64,000 nt of DNA, taken from CAWBKV01 sp041946675. Lineage in GTDB: Archaea; Halobacteriota; Methanosarcinia; Methanotrichales; Methanotrichaceae. Below the pieces are notes generated by a model, which saw only the letters and a program-made list of their open reading frames with translations, was not told where the DNA came from and searched no databases. The position numbers and the translations under genes were made by a program. The stretch is taken from NCBI GenBank assembly GCA_041946675.1, contig JBHGAU010000001.1, positions 1-64,000 on the forward strand, read 5' to 3'. Of this stretch, positions 35,557-44,712 are shown piece after piece (within the stretch, counting starts at the first letter, position 1; each line of letters begins with the position of its first letter).

Positions 35557-36177
35557 TCAGTTAACGCGTATTACCTTCAGAAGCGAAACTACAGGGACTC
35601 CTGCTATCTGATCTGTCCCTTTCTTATCAATCAGGACTGCAATAGCGTTAATCTTTGCACCGTGCTCGTCAAGATATTCGACCGTCTCCTCGAGAGTGCT
35701 TCCCGTAGTCACAACGTCGTCCACGATTACACACTCCTTGTCTTTGACATCCGAGAAGTTGGCGCTCAGGTTTCCACGCACTTTTTTGCTTGTATCCGGG
35801 GAGCCCATCTGCTTGCTTGGAGTATATACCGCCAGCTCTGAGCTCAGGTCATCTGCTATCATGCTTGCCAGAGGCAGACCGCTCAGGGCAATGCCGACTA
35901 CAACATCGACACCGGATTCAGTCATATCCAGGCTTTCATAGATTATGTCGGATAGCGCCTGCGAGATATGCCCTAATCTATAGGCGCTCCTTCCGATCAT
36001 TGACCAATCAACAGAGATATCCTTCGGTCCTTGAGCTGTGCCCGCGGTCTCGGCATGTGTAAGCAGCCACGTCACAGTATCGCTCGAAACGTTCAGCTCC
36101 TCAGATATCTGGCCCTCTACCAGTCCCTCTGCCTTCAGTTCAGCAGCTTTCTTCATCAAGCTTTCAATATTCTTCAT
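35557..36177 (-). CDS. gfcR: GfcR-type transcription regulator with PRTase domain
   Basis: A 206-residue protein: N-terminal helix-turn-helix (about 1-45, LKAEGLVEGQISEELNVSSD) and a type I phosphoribosyltransferase-like domain with the PRPP loop VIVDDVVTTGST. Often annotated as orotate phosphoribosyltransferase-like; in haloarchaea the family member GfcR regulates glycolytic genes. The start ATG 36177 is chosen because a GGGGGGT lies just upstream and the ATGA overlap with nob1 couples the genes. The frame is open a further 28 codons, but that part is the tail of nob1 in another frame. Confidence 0.88.
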   Translation of the reverse strand: MKNIESLMKKAAELKAEGLVEGQISEELNVSSDTVTWLLTHAETAGTAQGPKDISVDWSMIGRSAYRLGHISQALSDIIYESLDMTESGVDVVVGIALSGLPLASMIADDLSSELAVYTPSKQMGSPDTSKKVRGNLSANFSDVKDKECVIVDDVVTTGSTLEETVEYLDEHGAKINAIAVLIDKKGTDQIAGVPVVSLLKVIRVN

Positions 36178-36671
36178 CTTACCCCCCCTTTCTTTATATC
36201 CCCTTTCTTTATATCCCTTTTCTTTATTTTCCCTTTCCACTGTGTCCCGCAGTCGGGACATACCTCACCCTCGAAGGCACTGCCGCAGGCCCTGCATCTC
36301 TGCATGCGCTGCATCTTTTTTTTGATCAGCGGCTGTGCGACAGGTTCAACTCGCAGGCCCAAGTGAAGTGCAACATTCTGCACTGCATAATCATCGGTTG
36401 CAAGTATTGCCCCGTATTCGACAGCCTTCGCAAGCACGTCGAGGTCTGTCCGGGAGAGCACAGCGATATCACCAGTTGTCTTCGCAGCACTACGTGCCCT
36501 CTTCAGAGCATCGATTGATGGGCTTTCTACACGCGCATTGAATATATGGAGGCGGGATTTGGAACCTATATCTTTGAGCTCTCTCTCAACCGATGGAACA
36601 GTGATGATCTCTCCTTCCAGCCGCTTTCCGAGTATAAACACGGATGCATCTGCGACTACGTAGGCCGCCAT
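36174..36671 (-). CDS. nob1: Nob1-like rRNA-processing endonuclease
   Basis: A 165-residue protein with a PIN nuclease domain (about 1-110: acidic residues in VVADASVFI, TDLDVLAKAV and LATDDYAVQN) and a C-terminal zinc ribbon (CRACGS...CPDCG). It should cleave the 3' end of 16S rRNA during 30S maturation. The last 15 residues (KKRDIKKGDIKKGG) come from a 15-bp DNA repeat. Its TGA stop overlaps the gfcR start in ATGA. Confidence 0.92.
   Translation of the reverse strand: MAAYVVADASVFILGKRLEGEIITVPSVERELKDIGSKSRLHIFNARVESPSIDALKRARSAAKTTGDIAVLSRTDLDVLAKAVEYGAILATDDYAVQNVALHLGLRVEPVAQPLIKKKMQRMQRCRACGSAFEGEVCPDCGTQWKGKIKKRDIKKGDIKKGGVR
36185..36229 (-). repeat. 15-bp tandem repeat at the nob1-gfcR junction
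   Basis: Plus-strand units CCCCTTTCTTTATAT at 36185-36199 and 36200-36214 are identical, and a third at 36215-36229 is diverged. On the coding strand they encode DIKKG units in the Nob1 tail. The repeat ends at the G-run that forms the gfcR ribosome site. Confidence 0.9.
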
Positions 36672-36753
36672 CTAGAAGTTCCTTGGAAGTTTTACTACTT
36701 GGATTTTGCCCAAGACCAAAAAGCTATTATCATACAATGATAACGTCCTTGGG

Positions 36754-37194
36754 ATGGCCAGGAAAAAGGCGAGCAAGGCTGCAAAGTCGGATAAAAAAAT
36801 CGTTGAGGAAGAGAGCAAAACACCAGAGAAGACTTCAGAGAAAACTCGAGAGTTGCGCCCTGAGAAAGCCGCTCCGGTGATCAAGGCTAAACCCAAGACC
36901 GCACTGGAGCGTAAGAAAGAGCAGATCGATGGGATAATTAAGACTGTGTACCCCTCAGCCCTGGGAGTCCTCATGGGTTTTGCGTCTTATTACATGATGG
37001 CCCCCATCAACCAGTACAATTTTCCCTGGCATTTTGTATTATTGGTAGTAATACTGATAACATACATTATTCAGAGGTTCACATACTTATTCCTTGGAAT
37101 AGATTCAGCAGCCTTCAAGGGAAAGGATTGGTTCTATGTGGAGTTCATGGCAATCGACCTCTGGCTTGTCACCTGGACATTCCTTCTTAACTAG
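36754..37194 (+). CDS. Archaeal EMC6-like membrane protein
   Basis: A 146-residue protein: a long basic N-terminal tail rich in Lys, Glu and Ala (about 1-60), then three hydrophobic helices (SALGVLMGFASYYMMAP, FVLLVVILITYIIQR, FMAIDLWLVTWTFLL). This fits the archaeal EMC6 family, a likely partner of an EMC3/YidC-like insertase. ATG 36754 is chosen; the frame is open to 36706, but those residues look like the promoter region. It lies 15 bases before rli1 and is probably co-transcribed with it. Confidence 0.75.
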   Translation: MARKKASKAAKSDKKIVEEESKTPEKTSEKTRELRPEKAAPVIKAKPKTALERKKEQIDGIIKTVYPSALGVLMGFASYYMMAPINQYNFPWHFVLLVVILITYIIQRFTYLFLGIDSAAFKGKDWFYVEFMAIDLWLVTWTFLLN

Positions 37195-37209
37195 GAGAAT
37201 TCAGATCTC

Positions 37210-38970
37210 ATGAGAATTGCTGTTATAAACCGCGACAGATGCCAGCCGAGGAAATGCGCCAAGGAGTGCGAGTATTTCTGCCCGCCGGTGCGCACAGGCG
37301 ATGAGACGATAGTATTTGAAGACAGCAAGCCTGTGATAACAGAGAACCTCTGCGTCGGCTGCGGCATCTGCGTCCGTAAGTGCCCCTTTGGGGCTATTAC
37401 TATCACCAATCTGCCCGAGGAGCTGGAGAGCCCAGTGCACCGCTATGGTCAGAACGGTTTTGCATTATACGGCCTGCCTATACCCATTGAGGGCAAGGTG
37501 ACAGGCATCCTCGGCAGGAACGGCATAGGCAAGACTACAGCAGTATCTATCCTGTCGGGAATACTGCGGCCAAACCTCGGCAGGAATGCTACATGGGATG
37601 AGGTGCTCCAAAGATTTTCCGGATCTGCACTGGGCGATTATCTCAAAAAGGTCGCCGATAAGGGCGTAAAGACTGCCTACAAACCTCAATATGTTGACCG
37701 AATACCCAAAAGCCATTCAGGCACTGTGAAAGGTCTCCTGGAGCGTACGGACGAGCGTGGCGCTTTGAGCGATCTGGTGGACAGGCTCGGACTTAACCGG
37801 CTTATGGATAGGGATATTGACAGCCTGAGCGGCGGCGAGCTTCAGCGTGCCGCAGTCGCAGCAACTGCAGCACGTGATGCGGATTTCTATTTCTTCGATG
37901 AGATCAGCCCTTATCTGGATATTTATCAGCGAATGAACGCTGCACGAATACTGCAGAGCTTGGCAGAAAAAAAAGCTGTGATGGTTGTAGAGCACGATCT
38001 TGCGCTGCTGGATCTTCTGGCCGATAGCGTCCATCTAATATACGGTACGCCTGGAGCCTACGGCATCATAACCCGCCCCAAGGGCGTGAGGGTAGGCATA
38101 AACCAGTACCTTAAGGGTAGCCTGCCTGAGGAGAATGTACGCATCAGAGATCAGGCGATTGAGTTCAAGGTGCATGCTCCGAGAATTGAGAAGGAGATTC
38201 CTCAGCTGATCGAATACGATGCCTTTACGAAAGAATATCCATCGTTTACTCTGAAGGCAGATGCAGGCATAATCCGCAAGGGCGAGGTAGTGGGAATACT
38301 TGGAGCGAACGGTATAGGAAAAAGCACGTACATCAAGATCCTTGCAGGCGTGGAAAAGCCCACGACAGGCAGCTTTGAGAATAAGCTGAGGATCTCGTAT
38401 AAGCCCCAGTACCTCAAGGCAGATTCCGATGTTACAGTTCAGGGCCTCTTGCGAGGTGTGACTCATGACTTCGATAGCAGCTATTATCAGTCGGAGATAC
38501 TCAGGCCGATGGGCCTAGAGAACCTCCTCGATCAGGCGCTTACTGAGCTTTCCGGCGGCGAGCTGCAGCGTACCGCAATAACCGCCTGCCTCAGCAGGGA
38601 AGCTGATCTCTATCTTCTGGATGAGCCATCAGCCCACCTGGATGTCGAACAGAGGATGCTCGCAGCTAAGGTGATGCGCAGATTCGCAGAGTCCACCGAA
38701 AGGACCGTCCTTGTAGTGGATCATGATATTTATCTGATAGATCTTCTTTCGGAGAGGCTGATTGTCTTCGAGGGTGAGCCAGGTGTTCTTGGCATTGCTC
38801 AGCCGCCTTATAATATGCGTGAAGGGATGAACGCTTTTCTGAAGAGCATAGGAACAACCTTCAGGCGTGACGAAGAGACACATCGCCCCAGGGTTAACAA
38901 ACCTGAATCCCGCCTTGATAGGATGCAGAAGGAACAGGGCGAGTATTATTATGCCGTTGAAGATGCCTGA
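37210..38970 (+). CDS. rli1: ABCE1/Rli1 ribosome-recycling ATPase
   Basis: A 586-residue soluble ABC protein. N-terminal Fe-S domain with CQPRKCAKECEYFCPP and CVGCGICVRKCPFGAI, then two nucleotide-binding domains with Walker A GRNGIGKTT and GANGIGKST and two LSGGELQR signatures, and the hinge. It splits post-termination ribosomes into subunits and is essential in archaea. Length and domain order are standard. GGAG precedes the ATG. Confidence 0.97.
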   Translation: MRIAVINRDRCQPRKCAKECEYFCPPVRTGDETIVFEDSKPVITENLCVGCGICVRKCPFGAITITNLPEELESPVHRYGQNGFALYGLPIPIEGKVTGILGRNGIGKTTAVSILSGILRPNLGRNATWDEVLQRFSGSALGDYLKKVADKGVKTAYKPQYVDRIPKSHSGTVKGLLERTDERGALSDLVDRLGLNRLMDRDIDSLSGGELQRAAVAATAARDADFYFFDEISPYLDIYQRMNAARILQSLAEKKAVMVVEHDLALLDLLADSVHLIYGTPGAYGIITRPKGVRVGINQYLKGSLPEENVRIRDQAIEFKVHAPRIEKEIPQLIEYDAFTKEYPSFTLKADAGIIRKGEVVGILGANGIGKSTYIKILAGVEKPTTGSFENKLRISYKPQYLKADSDVTVQGLLRGVTHDFDSSYYQSEILRPMGLENLLDQALTELSGGELQRTAITACLSREADLYLLDEPSAHLDVEQRMLAAKVMRRFAESTERTVLVVDHDIYLIDLLSERLIVFEGEPGVLGIAQPPYNMREGMNAFLKSIGTTFRRDEETHRPRVNKPESRLDRMQKEQGEYYYAVEDA

Positions 38971-39009
38971 TCGGCGGTAAATTGCAATCGAACCTGCACA
39001 GGGAGAGGG

Positions 39010-40113
39010 ATGAGGCTGCTGCACAGAAGTTTCATCAGAGGGATTGAAGGGTACAATCTGGTCGAGATATTCTGCGTCGTAGCTGTAGCATCAGTGCTCG
39101 GAATACGCTTCTTTCTTGTCCTCACAGGCTACCCTCAGCTCAGCGGAAGGGGACTGCACATAGCCCACGTACTATTGGGCGGCTTCCTTATGATGATAGC
39201 TCTGATCATAGCACTGGCATACATTAACAAATCCGCCAGCTATCTTGTTGCTGTTCTTGGCGGCATCGGTTTTGGGGCATTCATAGACGAACTTGGCAAA
39301 TTCATAACGGGTGATAATAACTACTTTTTCAGGCCAACGATTGCATTGATATACATCACCTTTATCCTCATCTATCTGGCAGTTGAAACATTCATTCATA
39401 GGCATGATCTCACAGAGCAGGAGAAGCTTGTAAACGCTTTAGAGATAGCAAAAGAGGTTGCTCTATCGGACCTTGATCATATCGAAAAGGAACGTGCGCT
39501 TAGGCTTCTTGATGCATGCGATCCCTCGAGTCCAGTGGTCAAAGCGCTGAAGGGGCTTCTTTGCGCAATAGAAGCTGTCCCTGCACGTGATCCTGATATT
39601 TATACTGTTTGCAAAATGTATATTCACAGCGTTTACGGCAAGATCACTCAGAGAAGATGGTTCATGAACACCGTATTGGCTTTCTTCGTCCTTCAATCGC
39701 TCCTTACTTTTGTCGCAGATGGATTCATTCTTTACGTCGTGTGGCGCGGGAGCTCATACATGGCCGAAGTCGTTCCAGATAGTTTTCAAGTATTATCCTT
39801 CTCAAACCTGGCAATGCTTACATCGGCCACGTTCGCGGCACTGCTTGTGTTCTTAGGCATGTCCAGGATTCGCAAGAATAAGATTGCAGCGTATCGACTT
39901 TTCAGAAGCGCAATACTCATCCAGATCTTCCTGGTCCAGGTCTTTCTCTTCTACAAAGAGCAGCTTATAGCCCTTTCCGGGCTCGCGGTAAACATACTCG
40001 TGCTCATTGTGCTACGCTACTTGATCAGGGAGGAGGTGAGCACCAAGTTAGGTGCTAAATTAATCTGCCCAGAAAAGACGCCGCACAAAGAAATAACATC
40101 AATAAAAATTTAA
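39010..40113 (+). CDS. Polytopic membrane protein of unknown function
   Basis: A 367-residue protein. Four hydrophobic helices lie at about 20-130 (including VLGGIGFGAFIDELGKFIT), then a soluble helical middle (about 135-215, HRHDLTEQEKLVNALEIAKE), then four more helices. The motif GFGAFIDELGKF in a membrane setting recalls uncharacterised proteins shared by methanogens and actinobacteria. It is 39 bases after rli1 on the same strand with GGGAGAGGG before the ATG. Function not known. Confidence 0.75.
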   Translation: MRLLHRSFIRGIEGYNLVEIFCVVAVASVLGIRFFLVLTGYPQLSGRGLHIAHVLLGGFLMMIALIIALAYINKSASYLVAVLGGIGFGAFIDELGKFITGDNNYFFRPTIALIYITFILIYLAVETFIHRHDLTEQEKLVNALEIAKEVALSDLDHIEKERALRLLDACDPSSPVVKALKGLLCAIEAVPARDPDIYTVCKMYIHSVYGKITQRRWFMNTVLAFFVLQSLLTFVADGFILYVVWRGSSYMAEVVPDSFQVLSFSNLAMLTSATFAALLVFLGMSRIRKNKIAAYRLFRSAILIQIFLVQVFLFYKEQLIALSGLAVNILVLIVLRYLIREEVSTKLGAKLICPEKTPHKEITSIKI

Positions 40114-40155
40114 CAGGGCTCACACCCTGTTCTTCTTCACAGCAAACAGATCTAT

Positions 40156-40326
40156 TTAAAAGCTCTTTCTGGGTGGCCTGTGCTTCTGATAGCACTCGCT
40201 GCAATATACCGGCCTGTTCGGATCCGGGGTGAACGGTACTTGAGTCGGCTTTCCACATTCTGAACAAACTGCGTCGTGCATTTCTCTTGGGCCTCTGTTG
40301 AAGCCGCCACGTCTCTCTTTATCCAT
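40156..40326 (-). CDS. Small zinc-ribbon protein (CxxC-x17-CxxC)
   Basis: A 56-residue protein running from ATG 40326 to TAA 40156. It has CSEC, exactly 17 residues (including VPFTPDPNRPVY), then CSEC, followed by a basic tail (YQKHRPPRKSF). This CxxC-x17-CxxC motif defines a small zinc-binding family common in archaea and in anaerobic bacteria, of unknown role and probably nucleic-acid binding. It is convergent with the membrane protein gene and divergent from the thermosome gene. Confidence 0.8.
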   Translation of the reverse strand: MDKERRGGFNRGPREMHDAVCSECGKPTQVPFTPDPNRPVYCSECYQKHRPPRKSF

Positions 40327-40469
40327 GCTTATTCACGTATCCTTTCGGATATGTTCTAAAATCATCGATGGTATATATCAGTTTGGATGCCAATTGTCAG
40401 AATCCATCTAGAGTATTGTCTTTGGGCAAGCATCGAATATTTTTGCATAATCGGTTCAAGCAAAAGACC

Positions 40470-40526
40470 CGAAGCGCTTATATAGAAGTTCAAACACCAG
40501 AGATGTCGTCTTGATTACTAGGAGGA
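40470..40526 (+). promoter_or_regulatory. Thermosome promoter and ribosome site
   Basis: CGAAGCGC (40470-40477) followed by TTATATAG (40478-40485) fits a BRE/TATA pair, so the start of transcription should lie near 40505. AGGAGGA at 40520-40526 is seven bases before the ATG. The element is strong, as expected for an abundant chaperonin. Confidence 0.7.
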
Positions 40527-40532
40527 AATTGA

Positions 40533-42179
40533 ATGGCAGGACAATTAGGCGGAACACCCGTACTTATACTTAAGGAAGGTAGCCAAAGAACTGCTGGACG
40601 AGAGGCTCAGAGATCGAATATCATGGCTGCAAAGGCTGTTGCAGGTGCAGTCAGGACTACTCTCGGACCAAAGGGCATGGACAAGATGCTCGTGGACACG
40701 CTGGGCGATGTGGTAATAACAAACGATGGAGTCACAATTCTCAAGGAGATGGATATTGAGCATCCTGCTGCCAAGATGATGGTTGAGATTGCAAAGACCC
40801 AGGATGCTGAGGTAGGAGATGGAACCACCACAGCCGTTGTTCTGGCGGGGGAGCTCTTAAAGCAGGCCGAGGGGCTGCTCGATCAGGAGATTCATCCAAC
40901 AGTTATAGCCGCAGGATACAGGGCTGCAGCAGACAAGTCCATGGATATTCTGAAGACCGTTGCCGTAAAAGTTTCATCTGATGATGCCGAGCTTCTGAAG
41001 AAGATTGCAGTCACTGCAATGACAGGCAAGGGCTCCGGCGTCGCCAGGGGCGATCTTGCAGGTCTGGCAGTAGAAGCTGTGAAGTCCATTGTCGATGAGG
41101 ATGGAAGCGTGGACATCGATAACATCACAGTTGAAAAAAAGGTCGGCGGAGGCATCACTGACTCTCAGATTGTCCGCGGCGTTGTCGTCGATAAGGACAG
41201 GCTCCATCCGAATATGCCCAAGAAGGTGGAGAACGCGAAGATTGCACTGCTCAATGCGCCCATCGAGATAGAGAAGACTGAGGTTGATGCAAAGATTGAG
41301 ATCACATCACCGGATCAGCTCCAGGCGTTCCTCGACCAGGAGGAGACCATGCTCAGAGATATGGTCAAGCGCATCCAGGACACAGGGGCAAATGTTGTCT
41401 TCTGCCAGAAGGGCATCGATGACCTGGCACAACACTTCCTCGCCAAGGCCGGCATCTATACAGTCCGCAGGGTGAAGAAGAGCGATATGGAGAAGCTCGC
41501 ACGTGCAACAGGCGGAAGAATTGTCACGAGCATCCACGACCTGACCGCAAGCGATCTCGGCAAGTCCTGCATAGTCGAGGAGAGGAAGATCGGCGATGAG
41601 AAGATGACCTTCGTCGAGGGATGCGAGAACCCGAAATCAGTATCCATCATCCTCAGGGGCGGCACAGAGCACGTCGTAGATGAGCTGAACAGGGCGATGG
41701 AGGATGCTCTCCGTGTAGTAGGCGTTGCAGTTGAGGATAAGATGCTCGTACCGGGCGGAGGAGCTCCTGAAGTCGAGCTGGCTCTGAGGCTCAGGGAGTA
41801 TGCTGCGACAGTTGGAGGCCGCGAGCAGCTCGCGATCGAGGCATTTGCCGATGCAATGGAAGCCGTTCCAAAGACGCTGGCAGAGAACGCAGGCCTTGAT
41901 CAGATCGATACACTCGTTGCACTCAGAAGCGCCCATGAGAAGGGCACGAAAAGCGCCGGTCTCGATATAGATACAGGCAAGCCCGTTGATATGCTGAATC
42001 TTGGAGTCGTCGAGCCCTTGAGGGTAAAGACCCAGGCGATCAACTCTGCAGCCGAGGCTGCTGTCATGATCCTGAGGATCGATGACGTCATAGCCTCCAA
42101 GTCTGCACCGGGCGGCGGAATGCCCCCAGGCGGTCCGGGCGGAATGCCAGGCGGAATGGGCGGAGAGGATTTCGACTAA
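40533..42179 (+). CDS. Thermosome subunit (group II chaperonin)
   Basis: A 548-residue chaperonin subunit. Seen: LGPKGMDKML and NDGVTILKEM near the N-terminus, the ATPase motif GDGTTTAVVLAG, the apical helical protrusion region (about 245-280) and the typical flexible C-terminus of GGM-type repeats (GGMPPGGPGGMPGGMGG). It folds proteins in a double-ring complex with a built-in lid. Only one subunit is encoded in this window. Confidence 0.97.
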   Translation: MAGQLGGTPVLILKEGSQRTAGREAQRSNIMAAKAVAGAVRTTLGPKGMDKMLVDTLGDVVITNDGVTILKEMDIEHPAAKMMVEIAKTQDAEVGDGTTTAVVLAGELLKQAEGLLDQEIHPTVIAAGYRAAADKSMDILKTVAVKVSSDDAELLKKIAVTAMTGKGSGVARGDLAGLAVEAVKSIVDEDGSVDIDNITVEKKVGGGITDSQIVRGVVVDKDRLHPNMPKKVENAKIALLNAPIEIEKTEVDAKIEITSPDQLQAFLDQEETMLRDMVKRIQDTGANVVFCQKGIDDLAQHFLAKAGIYTVRRVKKSDMEKLARATGGRIVTSIHDLTASDLGKSCIVEERKIGDEKMTFVEGCENPKSVSIILRGGTEHVVDELNRAMEDALRVVGVAVEDKMLVPGGGAPEVELALRLREYAATVGGREQLAIEAFADAMEAVPKTLAENAGLDQIDTLVALRSAHEKGTKSAGLDIDTGKPVDMLNLGVVEPLRVKTQAINSAAEAAVMILRIDDVIASKSAPGGGMPPGGPGGMPGGMGGEDFD

Positions 42180-42500
42180 ATCCTCTTATAACACTTTTTT
42201 AGATCCTTATAGATATCTGGATTTTATATATTAATGTTTTAGAGGAATTATAGATTATAATTACAATTATATTCTGAACACAGTTGGCAACCACAGTCAG
42301 CGCATCTATCATTATTATTATCAGCGATGGAAAATATGGAGGTCTTCCAGAAAGCTCTTTTATCCAACCGATTCGAAAGATCGTTTAACCGCTCTGCGCT
42401 GGCGAGGGAATATTTAAGTATTAGTTATCAGGTAAGTTGATCACCAGATGTCAGCCGTATCGCCCCGATACAGAAATAAATATTACGAGGAGGAAAGGAG
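42180..42500 (+). promoter_or_regulatory. Intergenic region with hdrED promoter
   Basis: This 321-base gap holds the thermosome 3' region (T-rich at 42197 and A/T-rich to 42270), then TATTTAAG at 42411-42418 as a likely TATA box with the purine-rich GCGAGGGAA before it. Transcription from about 42438 would leave a leader of about 60 bases ending in AGGAGG at 42488-42493, seven bases before hdrE. No small gene was found. Confidence 0.55.
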
Positions 42501-43253
42501 ATGGCATTTTACACATTGGGCCTCACGTTCAACATTGTGATTGCTCTTACAGTTATTGTACTGGCTGTCTGGATATACGGTATATATTTCAATATTAAAA
42601 AATGGGGCCTCGGATCAACCGGCTATCACGACCAACTGCGTGATAGCTTCTGGCTATTCATTGCCACCTGGATCCATGAGGCTTTCAAAGATGGCGTATG
42701 GGTATTCCTGAGAACTCTTATTTTGGATGTCCTGCTTCTTCGAAGGACGCTTGCCAGAAGCCCAGTAAGATGGGTCATGCATATGTGCATATTCTATGGC
42801 TTCTTAACACTGGCAGCTTTCTCGGGCCTCGGACTTATGCTGGATATAATAGCAAATTTTAATATCTTTGATCTGGCGGAGAATGCCGAGATTGCAAAAG
42901 AGGCTCTGGGGTTGCCTTTCGATCTATTCGGATACCTGCTTCTAATAGGCGCAACAATCGCTGTTTGCAGGAGGATATTGCTTAAGTTCGTCAGGGATAA
43001 CACAACAGCCTACGATGCCTTCCTGATTGGCGCAGTATTCCTGATTACTATTACCGGATTCTATGCCGAGTGGATGCGTGGAAATTCGTTCCTTATGGGA
43101 AACGCCTTTTCATACCCGATATACGCGCCCCACTTCGCCCTGGTCCATACAATACTGGCACTGGGTCTGTTCTGCTTCGCCCTGCCCTGGAGCAAGTACA
43201 TACACGTAATAGCGACGCCCTTGACACTTTTAGCGAACAGAGGAGGAGAATAA
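42501..43253 (+). CDS. hdrE: Heterodisulfide reductase subunit E (cytochrome b)
   Basis: A 250-residue membrane subunit with five to six helices and conserved histidines (WIHEAFKDGV, RWVMHMCIFYG, YAPHFALVHT) that should bind heme b. It takes electrons from methanophenazine (or an equivalent quinone-like carrier) and passes them to HdrD while CoM-S-S-CoB is reduced, which conserves energy in cytochrome-containing methanogens. The hdrD gene follows after one base. Confidence 0.95.
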   Translation: MAFYTLGLTFNIVIALTVIVLAVWIYGIYFNIKKWGLGSTGYHDQLRDSFWLFIATWIHEAFKDGVWVFLRTLILDVLLLRRTLARSPVRWVMHMCIFYGFLTLAAFSGLGLMLDIIANFNIFDLAENAEIAKEALGLPFDLFGYLLLIGATIAVCRRILLKFVRDNTTAYDAFLIGAVFLITITGFYAEWMRGNSFLMGNAFSYPIYAPHFALVHTILALGLFCFALPWSKYIHVIATPLTLLANRGGE

Positions 43254-43254
43254 A

Positions 43255-44634
43255 ATGGCAGACGAAAAACCAAAGGATAACAATAAGCCTCTCATGTACG
43301 GATACATGAAGTCCACTCAGTTGATGGAGCTGGACGGATGCAACCGATGCCAGGAGTGTATGAAGTGGTGTCCCACATTTGCCGTCAGGCAGGATCGTCC
43401 CGGCATCACTCCAATGTACAAAAACGCCAAGTGGAGAGAGTTGATGGCCAGGAGGCACGGCCTGCGCGCTAAAGTTTTTGGACAGAAGCCCTTCAATGAA
43501 GACGAGATGACCACGTTCACAGAAGATGTCTATATGTGCACCACCTGCGGCGTGTGCGGAACCGTCTGTGAGGCTGGCATTTATACTGTTGATCTATGGG
43601 AGGCAATGAGGCCGAACCTTGTCAAGCGCGGAAATGGACCCTACGGCAAGCAGTCGTTCTTCCCGAAGCTGCTACATGGAGACAGGAACCCTTACATGGC
43701 AAAGCAGGATGAGAGGCTCTGCTGGGTCCCGAAGGATGCCAAAGTAGAGGAGTCTGGAGAGATCGTTTACTTCGCAGGATGTACTGCTGCATACAGGCAA
43801 CAGGCGCTCGGTGTTGCAACCGTCAGGATTCTCAACAAGGTTGGCGTGGATTTTGCAATGCTTGGAAAGGATGAGTGGTGCTGTGCCTCAGCCCTGATCA
43901 GGACTGGCCAGAGGGAGGTCATGATTGAGCATGCCGTTCACAACATAGATGCCCTCAAGGATAGAGGAGCAAAGACTGTGCTCTTTGCATGCGCAGGCTG
44001 TCTCCGTGCAGCATCAATCGATTGGCCGCTCTGGTATGAGGGATATATCCCCTATAAGACGATGCCACTTTCCGCGTTCCTACGCGAGAAGATAAGGAAC
44101 GGCGAGGTCGAGTACAAGATTCCATTGGATTATAGTGTCACCTACCACGATCCATGCCACAACGGAAGGCACCTGATGCACCTTAAGGGCAAGGACTGGT
44201 CCTTCGAAGCTCCTCGTGACTGCATCCAGTCAATTCCAGGTGTTAAGTTCAAGGACATGGTCAGGAATAGGGCTCTTCAGAGATGCTGCGGTGCAGGCGG
44301 CGGTGTAAAGGCAGGGGTTCCAGATCTTGCGCTCGACTGCGCTAAGGCGCGCATTCAGGATGCAGCCGATATTCAGTCAGATGTCATTGCATCCACCTGT
44401 CCGTTCTGCAGGCTAAACCTGAGCGATGGCAGGAATGCCGCTCAGTCAAAGATCAAGGTCGTAGATGTGGTTGAGATGATGGCCGCATCAATGGGCCTGG
44501 ACACCAAGATACCGGAGAATCCGTACACCAAGTACCAGTCTCAAGATGTGCTTGTCTGTACTCCAGTCGAGTGCAAGGTGGAGACTGTCGAGCGCAAGGA
44601 GCCTGGGAAGGATCTTGTGGGTGAGGCCCACTAG
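43255..44634 (+). CDS. hdrD: Heterodisulfide reductase subunit D
   Basis: A 459-residue catalytic subunit. N-terminal [4Fe-4S] ferredoxin pair (CNRCQECMKWCP and CTTCGVCGTVC), then two CCG domains (FAGC...EWCCAS...CAGC and HDPCH...RCCGAGGGV...TCPFC) that hold the noncubane active-site clusters. It reduces CoM-S-S-CoB to the free thiols at the membrane with HdrE. GGAGGAG precedes the ATG. Gene order hdrE-hdrD is that of Methanosarcinales. Confidence 0.97.
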   Translation: MADEKPKDNNKPLMYGYMKSTQLMELDGCNRCQECMKWCPTFAVRQDRPGITPMYKNAKWRELMARRHGLRAKVFGQKPFNEDEMTTFTEDVYMCTTCGVCGTVCEAGIYTVDLWEAMRPNLVKRGNGPYGKQSFFPKLLHGDRNPYMAKQDERLCWVPKDAKVEESGEIVYFAGCTAAYRQQALGVATVRILNKVGVDFAMLGKDEWCCASALIRTGQREVMIEHAVHNIDALKDRGAKTVLFACAGCLRAASIDWPLWYEGYIPYKTMPLSAFLREKIRNGEVEYKIPLDYSVTYHDPCHNGRHLMHLKGKDWSFEAPRDCIQSIPGVKFKDMVRNRALQRCCGAGGGVKAGVPDLALDCAKARIQDAADIQSDVIASTCPFCRLNLSDGRNAAQSKIKVVDVVEMMAASMGLDTKIPENPYTKYQSQDVLVCTPVECKVETVERKEPGKDLVGEAH

Positions 44635-44641
44635 GCCCACT

Positions 44642-44668
44642 AAAGGATTCCATATTGCGGAATCCTTT
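44642..44668 (+). terminator. Hairpin terminator after hdrED
   Basis: AAAGGATTCC (44642-44651) and GGAATCCTTT (44659-44668) form a perfect 10-bp stem with a seven-base loop, followed by C/T-rich sequence with TATTTTTC at about 44678. Confidence 0.75.
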
Positions 44669-44712
44669 CCAACTTCTATTTTTCGAGTCTCTTACTTCAC
44701 CAGTTTATCAAA

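Noticed and set aside
41284..41936. Several long frames inside the thermosome gene on both strands
   Set aside because: Shadows of a strongly biased coding sequence; the chaperonin frame is complete and unambiguous.
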